A DNA stretch of 64,000 bases from contig JANXAJ010000002.1 of NCBI GenBank assembly GCA_025062295.1, positions 1 through 64,000 of the forward strand, in the 5' to 3' direction. The stretch's first letter is position 1; each line of letters starts with the position of its first letter. The notes below the pieces were generated by a model. That model was not told where the DNA came from. It did not search any database and saw only the letters and a list, made by a program, of their open reading frames with translations. Shown one piece after another: positions 19,548 through 28,270 of this stretch. The translations under genes and the position numbers were made by a program. The DNA comes from Bacteroidia bacterium (GTDB lineage Bacteria > Bacteroidota > Bacteroidia > SpSt-205).

Positions 19548-20324
19548 CTAAAAAACCTGAAATATAACAAACAAAAGATTGACTACCTGCAGTACCCCCA
19601 TGAAGGCTATTAAATTCTGGAGTTCTATACGCTGTCGTATTATAGCCCTTGACTCTACGAGTATAATATCCTCAGCCTGTAGAAGGAATCCCCCCGTAAG
19701 GACCTCCGCACTTCTCGCATCTACAAGAAAGACCTCCTTGTAGTAAGGAGGACCTCTCAAAACCTTTACTCTACTCAGGTCTGCCTCTCGCGTCGGGAGC
19801 ATCATAAAAGCAAGAAGCTCTGACAGAGGGATCTGAGCCCGATCAAAAAGGATTCGTCCCTGCTGAGTCACCTGACCAAATAGATAATAGGCATACAGGG
19901 GATAAAGGTAAAGGCGAACCCCTAAAAATATACGCTCCGCAGCATTTTGAAGAAGAACACGCGCCGAGTCTACCGTTAGTCCTCCTATGCGTAAAGCCCC
20001 GCCCCATGGAGTATGAACCAGACTATCCTCAAAAATCCGCAGAGTATCCACACGCAGAACCTGCTGAGACTGAGTTGAGATATCTTCGGAAGACATATAA
20101 GGAAGTTCCATTACCAGCCGAATAAATTGCCCTGGCAGAAGTACCCGGCTAGAAGGCAAAGGAGAAGTATCGGGAGAGAAACTGGCCCTTACCCAACCTT
20201 TTCCCTGCTGACGAAGAGCACGAAGCAGCTCTTTATCATGAGGAGTGAGGAAAGCTGCCGCTCGTCTGCCACAGCCTATCAGCCCCAAAGAAGAAAGACC
20301 CGTGATTATCAACAATTTTCGCAT
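19548..20324 (-). CDS. polysaccharide biosynthesis/export protein (Wza-like lipoprotein)
   Basis: lipobox LIGCG, SLBB-like segment, adjacent to BY-kinase. Confidence 0.8.
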   Translation of the reverse strand: MRKLLIITGLSSLGLIGCGRRAAAFLTPHDKELLRALRQQGKGWVRASFSPDTSPLPSSRVLLPGQFIRLVMELPYMSSEDISTQSQQVLRVDTLRIFEDSLVHTPWGGALRIGGLTVDSARVLLQNAAERIFLGVRLYLYPLYAYYLFGQVTQQGRILFDRAQIPLSELLAFMMLPTREADLSRVKVLRGPPYYKEVFLVDARSAEVLTGGFLLQAEDIILVESRAIIRQRIELQNLIAFMGVLQVVNLLFVIFQVF

Positions 20325-20340
20325 TTCTTGAGGGCGTTAA

Positions 20341-20373
20341 GAAAAAAGGCGCAAGGGTTTTCCCCTGCGCCTT
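20341..20373 (-). terminator. rho-independent terminator of the lipoprotein gene
   Basis: GGCGCAaGGG/CCCcTGCGCC stem followed on minus strand by TTTTTTCTT. Confidence 0.75.
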
Positions 20374-20398
20374 CTCCAATCCAATCGGATGAAAAGGG

Positions 20399-20932
20399 TC
20401 ACTTCTTGGGCGCGTACTTCTTCTTGATCTCGTCTGTGAGAGTAGAGATCTCAGAATTCAGCGCTGTGAGGCTCTCGGCGACCTTTTCAAGGGATTGTCG
20501 TTTTTCGTTCAAGGTATTTTTATACTTCTCCCACTCTGGCTTGAGGTCGTCATCTCTTTTCTGTTGGGTGGGCACTCCGTCAACAAAGGACTTGGCTTCA
20601 GTGAGAGCAGTGCTAATGTCAGACTTGGCTGTGTTAAACTCAGTCAGAAGCTGTTGGGACTTTTCATTTACCGCTTGTATGCGAGAAGCAAGGTCCTTGT
20701 CTTTTTCAACCTTGTCAGTCCATACCTTCCCCAGCTCTGACTTGAGCTTACCAAAAGGGTCTTGAAGCGAGGCCACCTGAGTCTCCACCTCAGAGAGACG
20801 CTGATTCAGGCTGCTTTCTACGGATTGATACTCGTCCTGAACGGACTTAACAAACTCTTGACTTGGCTTTGGCGCACAAGCCGTCAGTCCCCATAACAGG
20901 GCTCCCGTCATCAGATACTGTGCGTACCGCAT
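20399..20932 (-). CDS. coiled-coil lipoprotein of unknown function
   Basis: start trimmed to MRYAQYLMTGALLWGLTAC lipobox; heptad-rich remainder. Confidence 0.8.
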   Translation of the reverse strand: MRYAQYLMTGALLWGLTACAPKPSQEFVKSVQDEYQSVESSLNQRLSEVETQVASLQDPFGKLKSELGKVWTDKVEKDKDLASRIQAVNEKSQQLLTEFNTAKSDISTALTEAKSFVDGVPTQQKRDDDLKPEWEKYKNTLNEKRQSLEKVAESLTALNSEISTLTDEIKKKYAPKK

Positions 20933-20951
20933 AGTGTGTGTGAGTTTAGGA

Positions 20952-20959
20952 CAAAGGTA
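20952..20959 (-). promoter_or_regulatory. TACCTTTG -7 box, 19 nt before lipoprotein ATG
   Basis: exact TAnnTTTG. Confidence 0.55.
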
Positions 20960-20986
20960 CAAAAAGGAGGCTGCATATTTGCAATC

Positions 20987-21556
20987 ATGCTCTATGCCGT
21001 GCGTGGACGTATCGTTTCCAGCGCACCTCATCAGGTTCTAATGGAAGTAGGAGGCTTCACCCTGACCCTGAGAGTGCCTCTTAGCGTGAGTCAGGGGCTG
21101 ACCTCTCAAGCTGAGTGTCAGCTCTATACCTTCCTCCTCCTTCCCAAAGAAGAAGGCGAACCTCTCTTGTATGGATTCTCAACCGAAAATGAACGACGGC
21201 TTTTCATGTCCCTCCTGCGAGTCAATCATCTAGGACCACAAAAGGCGCTTGCCCTTCTCTCGCACTATCCCGCCGACAGGCTCATTCAGCTGATCCAGAC
21301 AGGAAATGCTAATGCCTTGAGTCAGGTCAAAGGGATTGGGAAAAAGCTAGCTCAACAGATCATTTTGGACATGCAACCTATTCTTAAGGACTTGCCTTCC
21401 TCTGTTTTCCCTCCCCATTATGAAGATGCCTATGAGGCTCTGATTGCGCTCGGCTTTACCTCTAAGGAGGCACATGAGCGACTTCAGCTTGCTCTCCAAA
21501 GGGAGGCCGAAGCCTCTGCGGAACGCCTCGTCCAATTAGCCCTTCAATCTTCGTAG
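20987..21556 (+). CDS. ruvA: Holliday junction branch migration protein RuvA
   Basis: MLYAVRGRIVSSAP, LLRVNHLGPQKALALLS, VKGIGKKLAQQIILDM; start trimmed to ATG 20987. Confidence 0.93.
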   Translation: MLYAVRGRIVSSAPHQVLMEVGGFTLTLRVPLSVSQGLTSQAECQLYTFLLLPKEEGEPLLYGFSTENERRLFMSLLRVNHLGPQKALALLSHYPADRLIQLIQTGNANALSQVKGIGKKLAQQIILDMQPILKDLPSSVFPPHYEDAYEALIALGFTSKEAHERLQLALQREAEASAERLVQLALQSS

Positions 21557-21561
21557 CTTTG
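21554..21561 (+). promoter_or_regulatory. TAGCTTTG -7 box, 7 nt before icd ATG
   Basis: exact TAnnTTTG. Confidence 0.7.
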
Positions 21562-21568
21562 TACTGTT

Positions 21569-23023
21569 ATGTCCAAGGTACCTATTGCAGTCGCTTATGG
21601 AGATGGAATCGGACCCGAAATTATGTCTGCTTGCCTTCACATCCTCAATGAGGCAGGCGCTCAGATTGAACCCCGAGTTATAGAGATTGGCGAAAAAGTC
21701 TATCTCCAAGGATATACCGCTGGCATTACGCCAGAAGCGCTTCAAGTGATCAGAGAGACAAAGGTCTTTTATAAGGCTCCTATTACGACACCCCAAGGCG
21801 GCGGCTTCAAAAGTCTCAATGTCACCACTCGAAAGCTCTTCAACCTCTTCGCCAATGTGCGTCCATGCGTGTCATATCACCCTTTCGTGGAAACGAAGTA
21901 TCCAAACTTAGACGTAGTTATCGTTCGTGAAAACGAAGAAGACCTTTATGCTGGCATAGAGCATCGCCAAACCACTGAAGTCTATCAGGTTCTCAAGCTT
22001 ATCACCCGCCCTGGCACTGAACGAATCATTCGGTATGCCTTTGAATATGCCCGAGCCTACGGGCGTAAAAAGGTTACCTGCATGACCAAAGATAACATCA
22101 TGAAACTTACAGATGGGCTCTTTCACAAAATCTTTGATGAGATTGGAGCAGAATATCCAGAAATTCAAAAAGAGCATTGGATTATAGACATTGGTACCGC
22201 TAAGCTAGCCGACACGCCAGAGCAATTTGATGTAGTAGTTACCCTGAATTTATATGGAGACATTTTATCAGATATGGTAGCTCAGATTGCCGGTTCTGTG
22301 GGTTTAGCGGGCTCTGCTAATATAGGACCTTCAGTTGCGATGTTTGAAGCTATCCATGGGTCTGCACCTCGGCGAGCAGGTCAAAATTTAGCCAATCCTT
22401 CTGGACTTCTCCACGCCGGCATTATGATGCTTGTCCATATTGGCCAGCCAGAAGTAGCCGAACGCATTCATAATGCTTGGCTTCGCACGATTGAAGAGGG
22501 GTATCACACTTATGACATCTTTCGGGAGGGTATCTCACGAGAGAAAGTTGGAACGAAGGAATTTGCTCAGGCGGTAGTACGCTACTTAGGTCAGGAACCC
22601 CAACAGCTCCGTCCAGTTCGGTACACTCAAGAAGGAGGCCCAGCTAAGGTTCTTACCATCCCTCCTTACCAGCGAAATGCACCCCCTAAAAAAGAACTCA
22701 TTGGGGTAGATATATTCGTTCATTGGGTGCCTGGTCGTCCTGAGGAGCTTGCTCAAAAAATCCAATCTGCTATCCCTTCCCAGCTCAAGCTCACCATGAT
22801 CTCTAATCGTGGCACTGTGGTCTGGCCTCAGACCTTAGAAGAAACCTTCCTTGTGGATCACTGGCGCACTCGCCTTCTCTCAGCTACGGGACAGCCTATT
22901 TCTCACGATCTCGTCATAGAAGCCCTCCGAGCCTATCAAAGAGTAGGATTAGATTTTGTCAAGACAGAGCACTTATATGTTTTTGACGGCGTGGAAGGCT
23001 TCTCCCGAGGACAAGGAGAGTAG
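21569..23023 (+). CDS. icd: NADP-dependent isocitrate dehydrogenase (Thermus-like, with C-terminal extension)
   Basis: AYGDGIGPEIM, VVIVRENEEDLYAGIEHRQT, GDILSDMVAQIAGSVGLAGSANIG; 484 aa. Confidence 0.93.
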   Translation: MSKVPIAVAYGDGIGPEIMSACLHILNEAGAQIEPRVIEIGEKVYLQGYTAGITPEALQVIRETKVFYKAPITTPQGGGFKSLNVTTRKLFNLFANVRPCVSYHPFVETKYPNLDVVIVRENEEDLYAGIEHRQTTEVYQVLKLITRPGTERIIRYAFEYARAYGRKKVTCMTKDNIMKLTDGLFHKIFDEIGAEYPEIQKEHWIIDIGTAKLADTPEQFDVVVTLNLYGDILSDMVAQIAGSVGLAGSANIGPSVAMFEAIHGSAPRRAGQNLANPSGLLHAGIMMLVHIGQPEVAERIHNAWLRTIEEGYHTYDIFREGISREKVGTKEFAQAVVRYLGQEPQQLRPVRYTQEGGPAKVLTIPPYQRNAPPKKELIGVDIFVHWVPGRPEELAQKIQSAIPSQLKLTMISNRGTVVWPQTLEETFLVDHWRTRLLSATGQPISHDLVIEALRAYQRVGLDFVKTEHLYVFDGVEGFSRGQGE

Positions 23024-23025
23024 TA

Positions 23026-23071
23026 TTGAAGGAGCAGAGCACCTACTAATTTGAAAGAATCGCTCCTTCAA
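23026..23071. repeat. perfect 10-bp inverted repeat TTGAAGGAGC...GCTCCTTCAA just 3' of icd
   Basis: arms 23026-23035 and 23062-23071, 26-nt loop. Confidence 0.5.
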
Positions 23072-23148
23072 GGCTTGAAGCCATACCGCCTCTCAGGAGG
23101 AGTTCGCTTTGAAAAACTTCTGAAAGATTTGAGTTCTGATAAATCCCT

Positions 23149-24285
23149 TTAGAGTTCCCATATCCAGTGCTCGCCTGCAAAGGAAGCCTCTATTCGGCTC
23201 TCTTTATCTGAGGGACGAGCACTTCCTACTATCTGAGCAGGAATGTTATACCTTTTCGCAATAGCTATAATATCATCTGCCACTTGAGGTAGGGTATAAA
23301 GTTCTAATCGATGTCCCATATTGAAGACTTCAAAGAGCTCTCGCCATGGTCTCGCACCTTCCAGAAGAGCAAAAAGAGGGGGAAGAGAAAAAAAATTATC
23401 TTTTCGTATAAGAGTAAAGGGCAGATATTTAATTGCCTTACGCTGACCGCCCCCTGTGCAGTGGATGACAGCATAAATAGCTTGACGGAAATGCTGATAA
23501 ACCTCCCGGAGAAAAGGTAGATAGGTCCGCGTGGGGGCAGTGAGAAGGTGTCCCAAAAGATGTCCTTGTATAGAATCTGTTAGGTGCCACTTGCCTAAGT
23601 AAGTTTCAGGCATTTCGGGAGCTGTGGTCTCCGGATACTGTTGGCGGTAGGTTGAAGAGAGAAGGAGGTGTCGAGCCGCTGTAATGCCGTTACATCCAAT
23701 CCCGCTATTGTAAGTATCCTCGTAGCTCGCTTGACCGAAGCTCCCAACTCCCACTATCCACACCTCTGTGTCAGGAGGACGAAGGGGAATCAATTCTTTC
23801 TCCGAGATTCGGGCAGCTGCCACTCCTTCTACCCCGATTGTTCTCACCACATCTGGCATATCTGCGGTTTCTCCCCCTGCTACGATTGCTGCTATGCCCA
23901 TATCTCTAAGCTTTTCTGCAAAGAGGTAAAATCCCTCTATGAGTGCCTGTACAATCTCATCTGGAATCAAGAAGGGATTACGAGTAATGGTAGTGGAGAA
24001 TATGAATCCGCTTGTAATGCCACTACACGCTAAATCGTCGGTGTTCATTACAAGGGCATCTTGAGCAAGATGATGCCATACAGAAATCTCGCCCGATTCC
24101 TTCCACCAGAGATAAGCGAGGATTCCTTTAGTCCCCACTCCATCTGCATGCAACGCAAAGCGAAAGGCGGGGTCTCCAGCAATATCGGCTCCTACAGGCG
24201 CGAAATACTTGGCTGTCTCAAATCGCCTGAGAAATCCTTTGTGAGCGGAGACCCCGAAGCGCCGGTACCAGTCTGAGAGGCCCAC
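23149..24285 (-). CDS. purM: phosphoribosylformylglycinamidine cyclo-ligase (PurM-like)
   Basis: ADGVGTKGILAY, NTDDLACSG, AGGETADMPD, GVGSFGQASYEDTYNSGIGCNG, HCTGGGQRKAIKYL. Confidence 0.9.
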   Translation of the reverse strand: MGLSDWYRRFGVSAHKGFLRRFETAKYFAPVGADIAGDPAFRFALHADGVGTKGILAYLWWKESGEISVWHHLAQDALVMNTDDLACSGITSGFIFSTTITRNPFLIPDEIVQALIEGFYLFAEKLRDMGIAAIVAGGETADMPDVVRTIGVEGVAAARISEKELIPLRPPDTEVWIVGVGSFGQASYEDTYNSGIGCNGITAARHLLLSSTYRQQYPETTAPEMPETYLGKWHLTDSIQGHLLGHLLTAPTRTYLPFLREVYQHFRQAIYAVIHCTGGGQRKAIKYLPFTLIRKDNFFSLPPLFALLEGARPWRELFEVFNMGHRLELYTLPQVADDIIAIAKRYNIPAQIVGSARPSDKESRIEASFAGEHWIWEL

Positions 24286-25220
24286 TATTGAGAGCGCTTG
24301 CGACCGAAGAGAGAAAAATGCACAAATCTCTCGGGGTGAAGACGCAGCTCATCTAAGAGGAGTCGGAGGCTGACGGTGGTCTGGTCTAAATCTCTATAGA
24401 GGGAGCTGTCACGCAGAAGCAGTCCAGCGGTACCCTGAGGCTGATTGAGAGCTCCTAAAGCTTTATTGAGCTGCTCCCCAGCCGAATCAAGACGAGAGAG
24501 AAGGCGAGGAAGATGGAGACCTACTGAGTCTGCTGTCCGTTCAAAGCTACTGAGGGTAGCAGTGAGTCGGGGTCGTAATTCTATAAGGGTTTGGTCTATT
24601 TCACCCAAGGTTTGACGGAGGTGAGCCGCAGTAGGACCCAGCTCTTCTGAGGTGCGAGCACTTAGTTGTTGAATCGTTTCTACAGTGCGGGGGACCACTC
24701 CTCCTTTAGGGGTCAAAAGTGCATTCAGGTGAGCAGCCGTCTGATTGAGCTGACTCAGGAGAGTATCCAGCTTTTCTCGAAGCGGACGCACCTCTTGGAG
24801 AACCTTGTCAAAAGTGCCAGTAGCCAAACTATCTAGTAGGGTATCCCCTTCTTGGGCGAGCTGCTGCGCTCTCCCTGGCACGACCCACAGTCCTTTCGTG
24901 CCTAAAAGATCCAGGTTAGCAATTGTTGCTCTGCTATCTACGGGAATAGGTATCTCTCGCAACACTTCAAACTCCACGCGCACCTCCCCCGTCTGTGGAT
25001 TGAAGCGAAGGCCTACAACTTGCCCCACCTTGTAACCTCGGTAAAGGACTTTGTCGCTGGTAGAGAGATTGTCAGCATTCTGAAAAACAGCATAGTAAGT
25101 AGTGTACCGCTGAAAAACAGAATGTCCCTTGAGGTAATTTAATCCCAAAAAGAGAAGGACGGCAGAGACAGCAGTAATAATACCAATTTGAGCTTCTCGT
25201 GAAAGGCGCAATCGTACCAC
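24285..25220 (-). CDS. MlaD/MCE-family lipid transport substrate-binding protein
   Basis: N-terminal TM, MCE domain (YYAVFQNADNLSTSDKVLYRGYKVGQV), GTG start. Confidence 0.9.
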   Translation of the reverse strand: MVRLRLSREAQIGIITAVSAVLLFLGLNYLKGHSVFQRYTTYYAVFQNADNLSTSDKVLYRGYKVGQVVGLRFNPQTGEVRVEFEVLREIPIPVDSRATIANLDLLGTKGLWVVPGRAQQLAQEGDTLLDSLATGTFDKVLQEVRPLREKLDTLLSQLNQTAAHLNALLTPKGGVVPRTVETIQQLSARTSEELGPTAAHLRQTLGEIDQTLIELRPRLTATLSSFERTADSVGLHLPRLLSRLDSAGEQLNKALGALNQPQGTAGLLLRDSSLYRDLDQTTVSLRLLLDELRLHPERFVHFSLFGRKRSQ

Positions 25221-25224
25221 AGGA

Positions 25225-25232
25225 CAAAAATA
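25225..25232 (-). promoter_or_regulatory. TATTTTTG -7 box, 4 nt before mlaD-like GTG
   Basis: exact TAnnTTTG; overlaps U-tract of upstream terminator. Confidence 0.7.
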
Positions 25233-25255
25233 AGCCGTCTGCTCGTGCAGACGGC
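25225..25255 (-). terminator. rho-independent terminator 3' of atpE
   Basis: perfect stem GCCGTCTGC-TCGT(loop)-GCAGACGGC followed on minus strand by TTATTTTTG. Confidence 0.85.
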
Positions 25256-25278
25256 GATCAAGGCAGGCGGCAGAAGGC

Positions 25279-25518
25279 TTACTTCAAAAACACGACAAGA
25301 ATAGCGATCACTTCTGCAATCAGAGCCACCCCTTCCACAAAGGCTGCCATGAGGATCATATTTCCCCGAATTTCACCGGCGGCGGAGGGCTGACGGGCAA
25401 TCCCCTGCATAGCAGAAGAGGCCAGCATTCCAATCCCTATCCCTGCACCAATTGCAGCTAAACCAGCGCCAAGAGGAGCGCCTAAGTAATGGACAGTACT
25501 ACCTACTTCTAACCACAT
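25279..25518 (-). CDS. atpE: ATP synthase F0 subunit c
   Basis: GAGIGIGMLASSAMQGIARQP hairpin loop, TM2 FVEGVALIAEVIAIL. Confidence 0.95.
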   Translation of the reverse strand: MWLEVGSTVHYLGAPLGAGLAAIGAGIGIGMLASSAMQGIARQPSAAGEIRGNMILMAAFVEGVALIAEVIAILVVFLK

Positions 25519-25526
25519 ATCGCCTG

Positions 25527-25534
25527 CAAAGGTA
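25527..25534 (-). promoter_or_regulatory. TACCTTTG -7 box, 8 nt before atpE ATG
   Basis: exact TAnnTTTG. Confidence 0.65.
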
Positions 25535-25540
25535 GAGCTT

Positions 25541-26602
25541 TCAGTGAGATTCTTCTAAGGCACTGCCCAAGAATACCGCCGTGAGTAAGGTGAATATGTA
25601 GGCTTGAATGGTGGCTACAAGCGTCTCCAGAGCTATTACAAAAAGTCCTAAAGCCACTGAGAAGATAGCTACGGCGAGTCCCGCGCCTACCGACCGAAAG
25701 AAATCCGCAAGAATAAAGATAAGCCCTATCGCCGAGAGCATCATAAGATGACCAGCAAAGATGTTGGCAAAAAGCCGCATCATCAAAGCAAAGGGTCTAG
25801 TAAAAACACCAATAATTTCTATAGGCATGAGAAAAATCTTGAGGGGTACAGGCATCCCCGGATACCAGAAGATATGTTTCCAGTATTCTTTTGAGCCATT
25901 TATCTGCACTAAGATAAAAGTGAGAAGGGCTAAAAGGAAAGTAAGGGTGATGTTGCCCATAATGTTAGAGTTGAGAGGGGTCAGACCGAAGAGGTTACTC
26001 AACCAAATAAAAAAGAAGAGCGTGAGCAAATAGGGCAAAAATCGCTCTGCGTGATGATGCAGAGCAGGACGAGCTACTTCGTCCCGAATAAATAGTACCA
26101 CTGGTTCTATCCAGCGAGCCACACCGCGAGGAATAGGTGATTGCGCATAGGCCTTAGTAGCCTTCCGAGTCATCCAGAGAAGCAAGAGACCCACAAGCAG
26201 AAACTGAAAAGCTGTTTTCGTAAAGGACAGGTCATAGAGCGGTTCACAATCTAAGGCACTTATTTTGCCTTCGGGAGTGAGGGTAAAGCCCCGAGCTTCC
26301 AGCTCTTTCTGGACCTCTGCTGGAGTGTGCCCCCTCACAAAAAAGAAGTGGAATCCTGAAGTAGAGTGATAAAGAATCCGAGGCAAGGGAATGCTGAGTG
26401 AAATGTAATGGGTAGAACCATCGGGATTTTTCCCCCAAGGAATATCGGTAATATGCCAATCGTAAGCGTCTTTGACGTGCTCTAAAATGAATTGAGCTGG
26501 ACCTTGATTCCCTCCACCCGCCCAAAGCAGGGGAAGGAAAGCAAAGAAAAGCAGAGCTCTCCGCATACTCAAGGCGTGCAAGTTATAGAGAGAAAATGAC
26601 AT
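25541..26602 (-). CDS. atpB: ATP synthase F0 subunit a (start may be 26566)
   Basis: RPFALMMRLFANIFAGHLMML and ATIQAYIFTLLTAVFLG; N-terminal signal peptide. Confidence 0.95.
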   Translation of the reverse strand: MSFSLYNLHALSMRRALLFFAFLPLLWAGGGNQGPAQFILEHVKDAYDWHITDIPWGKNPDGSTHYISLSIPLPRILYHSTSGFHFFFVRGHTPAEVQKELEARGFTLTPEGKISALDCEPLYDLSFTKTAFQFLLVGLLLLWMTRKATKAYAQSPIPRGVARWIEPVVLFIRDEVARPALHHHAERFLPYLLTLFFFIWLSNLFGLTPLNSNIMGNITLTFLLALLTFILVQINGSKEYWKHIFWYPGMPVPLKIFLMPIEIIGVFTRPFALMMRLFANIFAGHLMMLSAIGLIFILADFFRSVGAGLAVAIFSVALGLFVIALETLVATIQAYIFTLLTAVFLGSALEESH

Positions 26603-26921
26603 GTAGGGTTTGAAGGATCAGAATGGCAGAAAGAATAGCAAACAAGAAGGGGATAAGCTCAGGCTCTAAGAGGAGTGAGAGGGAGGCGACTAAAATCCCC
26701 ACAAATACCACTTTGAAGAGAGTGGCATACAGAAAAAATCTCATCGGAAGTCGAGCAGAAAGCCAATGAGTGAAAGCAGTAATGAATCCCATGCCTATCC
26801 ATATAATCATGCAAGCCAACGCTGTCTGAGGCAGACGCCAATAAGAAAGGGAAACATAAAAGAGCACACCTCCTACGATTCCAGCTCCTATAAGAAAGAG
26901 AGAGTTGCGTACACTCCTCAT
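26583..26921 (-). CDS. small four-TM protein, possible ATP synthase subunit I
   Basis: 112 aa hydrophobic, immediately upstream of atpB. Confidence 0.6.
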   Translation of the reverse strand: MRSVRNSLFLIGAGIVGGVLFYVSLSYWRLPQTALACMIIWIGMGFITAFTHWLSARLPMRFFLYATLFKVVFVGILVASLSLLLEPELIPFLFAILSAILILQTLHVIFSL

Positions 26922-26924
26922 CTT

Positions 26925-28253
26925 TTATTTCTCTGGGGGAAACATAAACTCGTAAGTGTATTCCAGCGTTTCTGTAGCCCCAGGACGTAGTATGAGTTCC
27001 CATTGGAGTAAGTAGCGGGGGTTTGCTCCTCGGCGCTCAGGCAGTGGAGTACTTCGGGCAAATCCTAATTTTTCTGGTATTGGCTGACCTGTGAGCGGCT
27101 TCTGAATAAGAAGACGAGCTTCCCTGGGGCTGCTGTTTTGAATGCGAAGAATACCTAAAAGGGTAACTTTAGGTCCTGTAGTAGAGGGATTTTTACTTCG
27201 TTCCCGACGAATCTCTTGCTCCTGGAGGCGAAGCTCAATCCCCGCCATATGAGCCAAGGGAATATAGCCCGTCATCGTTGGGGGAGTAAGGTTTAGCCGA
27301 CTCTGAGCCACAGGAAGGCCCTGTTCGTCAAATATATGTACAGATCCAGCAGGGATTGATACTTGAGCCGTATTGAGGAGCTGAATTGAGCGCTCCGCGT
27401 ATCCCCGCCAGCTATTCTGAATCACAGAATCACCTCTCTCTGTAAAATCTGGCAGTGAGGCGCGATAAAGCTCCGTATAAGGCATTTCTCCATGCAAGAG
27501 AAAAAGCCGATTCTCAGTGGAAGCATTCAATTTTTGGAGGGGTAGATGCCATGTAAAGCTTCGGCTACTATCGCTTTCGTTCTGAATAAGGTAAAGCTCT
27601 ACTTGAGATGCCTCTTCTTCCAGACAACATATCTCTATATGGGTCGTAAGGGTGGCACGAGTAGGACTTGTGAGCTGAAGAATATGAACCGCTCGCCAGG
27701 GCGGGAAAGAATCCCACCCAGCTACTGCTAGACGAGCTGCAGGCAAGGAGGTATCTATCTCTACAGATAATCGCCAGCCCTTTAGGATGTGGCGAGGGGG
27801 TGGAGCAGCAGCCTCTAAGCGAGCTGAACGAATAGAGCGATAAGGAAGCCACACTCGCTCCTGAGAAGGCCGACGCAGTAACACATCTCCTTTAGGGGAT
27901 AGATATTCTATGACCCCCTGCAATTCTTCCCACTCGTTTCCTACAGCATAGCTTATCCACACATTAGCTCCGATATGCTGCTCAAGAAATTGCCGAAGGG
28001 TTGCTGCTGTTTTTTCCTTCTCTACTACGAAGGTGTCGGGTTCATAGGTCCATCGTCTGACTTTGTACTCGGGCTGGGGAAGAAGGGCCAAGGGGGGTGC
28101 AGCGGTTGGCAGTCGCACCTTGATAGGAGAGCGCAACATAGGGACTATCGCCTCTCGGGTCCAGAAGGCTTTGCCTGAGCTATAATACACCAAACGGGTA
28201 AGAGGCAAAAGAACCTGCCCCCAGCTTAGATAAAGCCATAGCTTTGCCAGCAT
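26925..28253 (-). CDS. DUF4139-like exported protein
   Basis: start trimmed to MLAKLWLYLSWGQVLLP signal; C-terminal ...VTLLGILRIQNSSPREARLLIQKPL...WELILRPGATETLEYTYEF resembles DUF4139. Confidence 0.6.
   Translation of the reverse strand: MLAKLWLYLSWGQVLLPLTRLVYYSSGKAFWTREAIVPMLRSPIKVRLPTAAPPLALLPQPEYKVRRWTYEPDTFVVEKEKTAATLRQFLEQHIGANVWISYAVGNEWEELQGVIEYLSPKGDVLLRRPSQERVWLPYRSIRSARLEAAAPPPRHILKGWRLSVEIDTSLPAARLAVAGWDSFPPWRAVHILQLTSPTRATLTTHIEICCLEEEASQVELYLIQNESDSSRSFTWHLPLQKLNASTENRLFLLHGEMPYTELYRASLPDFTERGDSVIQNSWRGYAERSIQLLNTAQVSIPAGSVHIFDEQGLPVAQSRLNLTPPTMTGYIPLAHMAGIELRLQEQEIRRERSKNPSTTGPKVTLLGILRIQNSSPREARLLIQKPLTGQPIPEKLGFARSTPLPERRGANPRYLLQWELILRPGATETLEYTYEFMFPPEK
28239..28246 (+). 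promoter_or_regulatory. TAGCTTTG box 24 nt before priA ATG
   Basis: exact TAnnTTTG in divergent region. Confidence 0.4.
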
Positions 28254-28262
28254 ATAATCCTG

Positions 28263-28270
28263 CAAATGTA
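28263..28270 (-). promoter_or_regulatory. TACATTTG -7 box, 9 nt before DUF4139-like ATG
   Basis: exact TAnnTTTG. Confidence 0.6.

Noticed and set aside
20127-20765. 212-aa plus-strand ORF
   Set aside because: Antisense to the Wza-like and lipoprotein genes and spans their terminator; no motif.
20960-20970. AAAAAGGAGG as Shine-Dalgarno for ruvA
   Set aside because: About 17 nt upstream of ATG 20987, too far; a CATATTTG box 5 nt before the ATG suggests it lies upstream of the transcription start.
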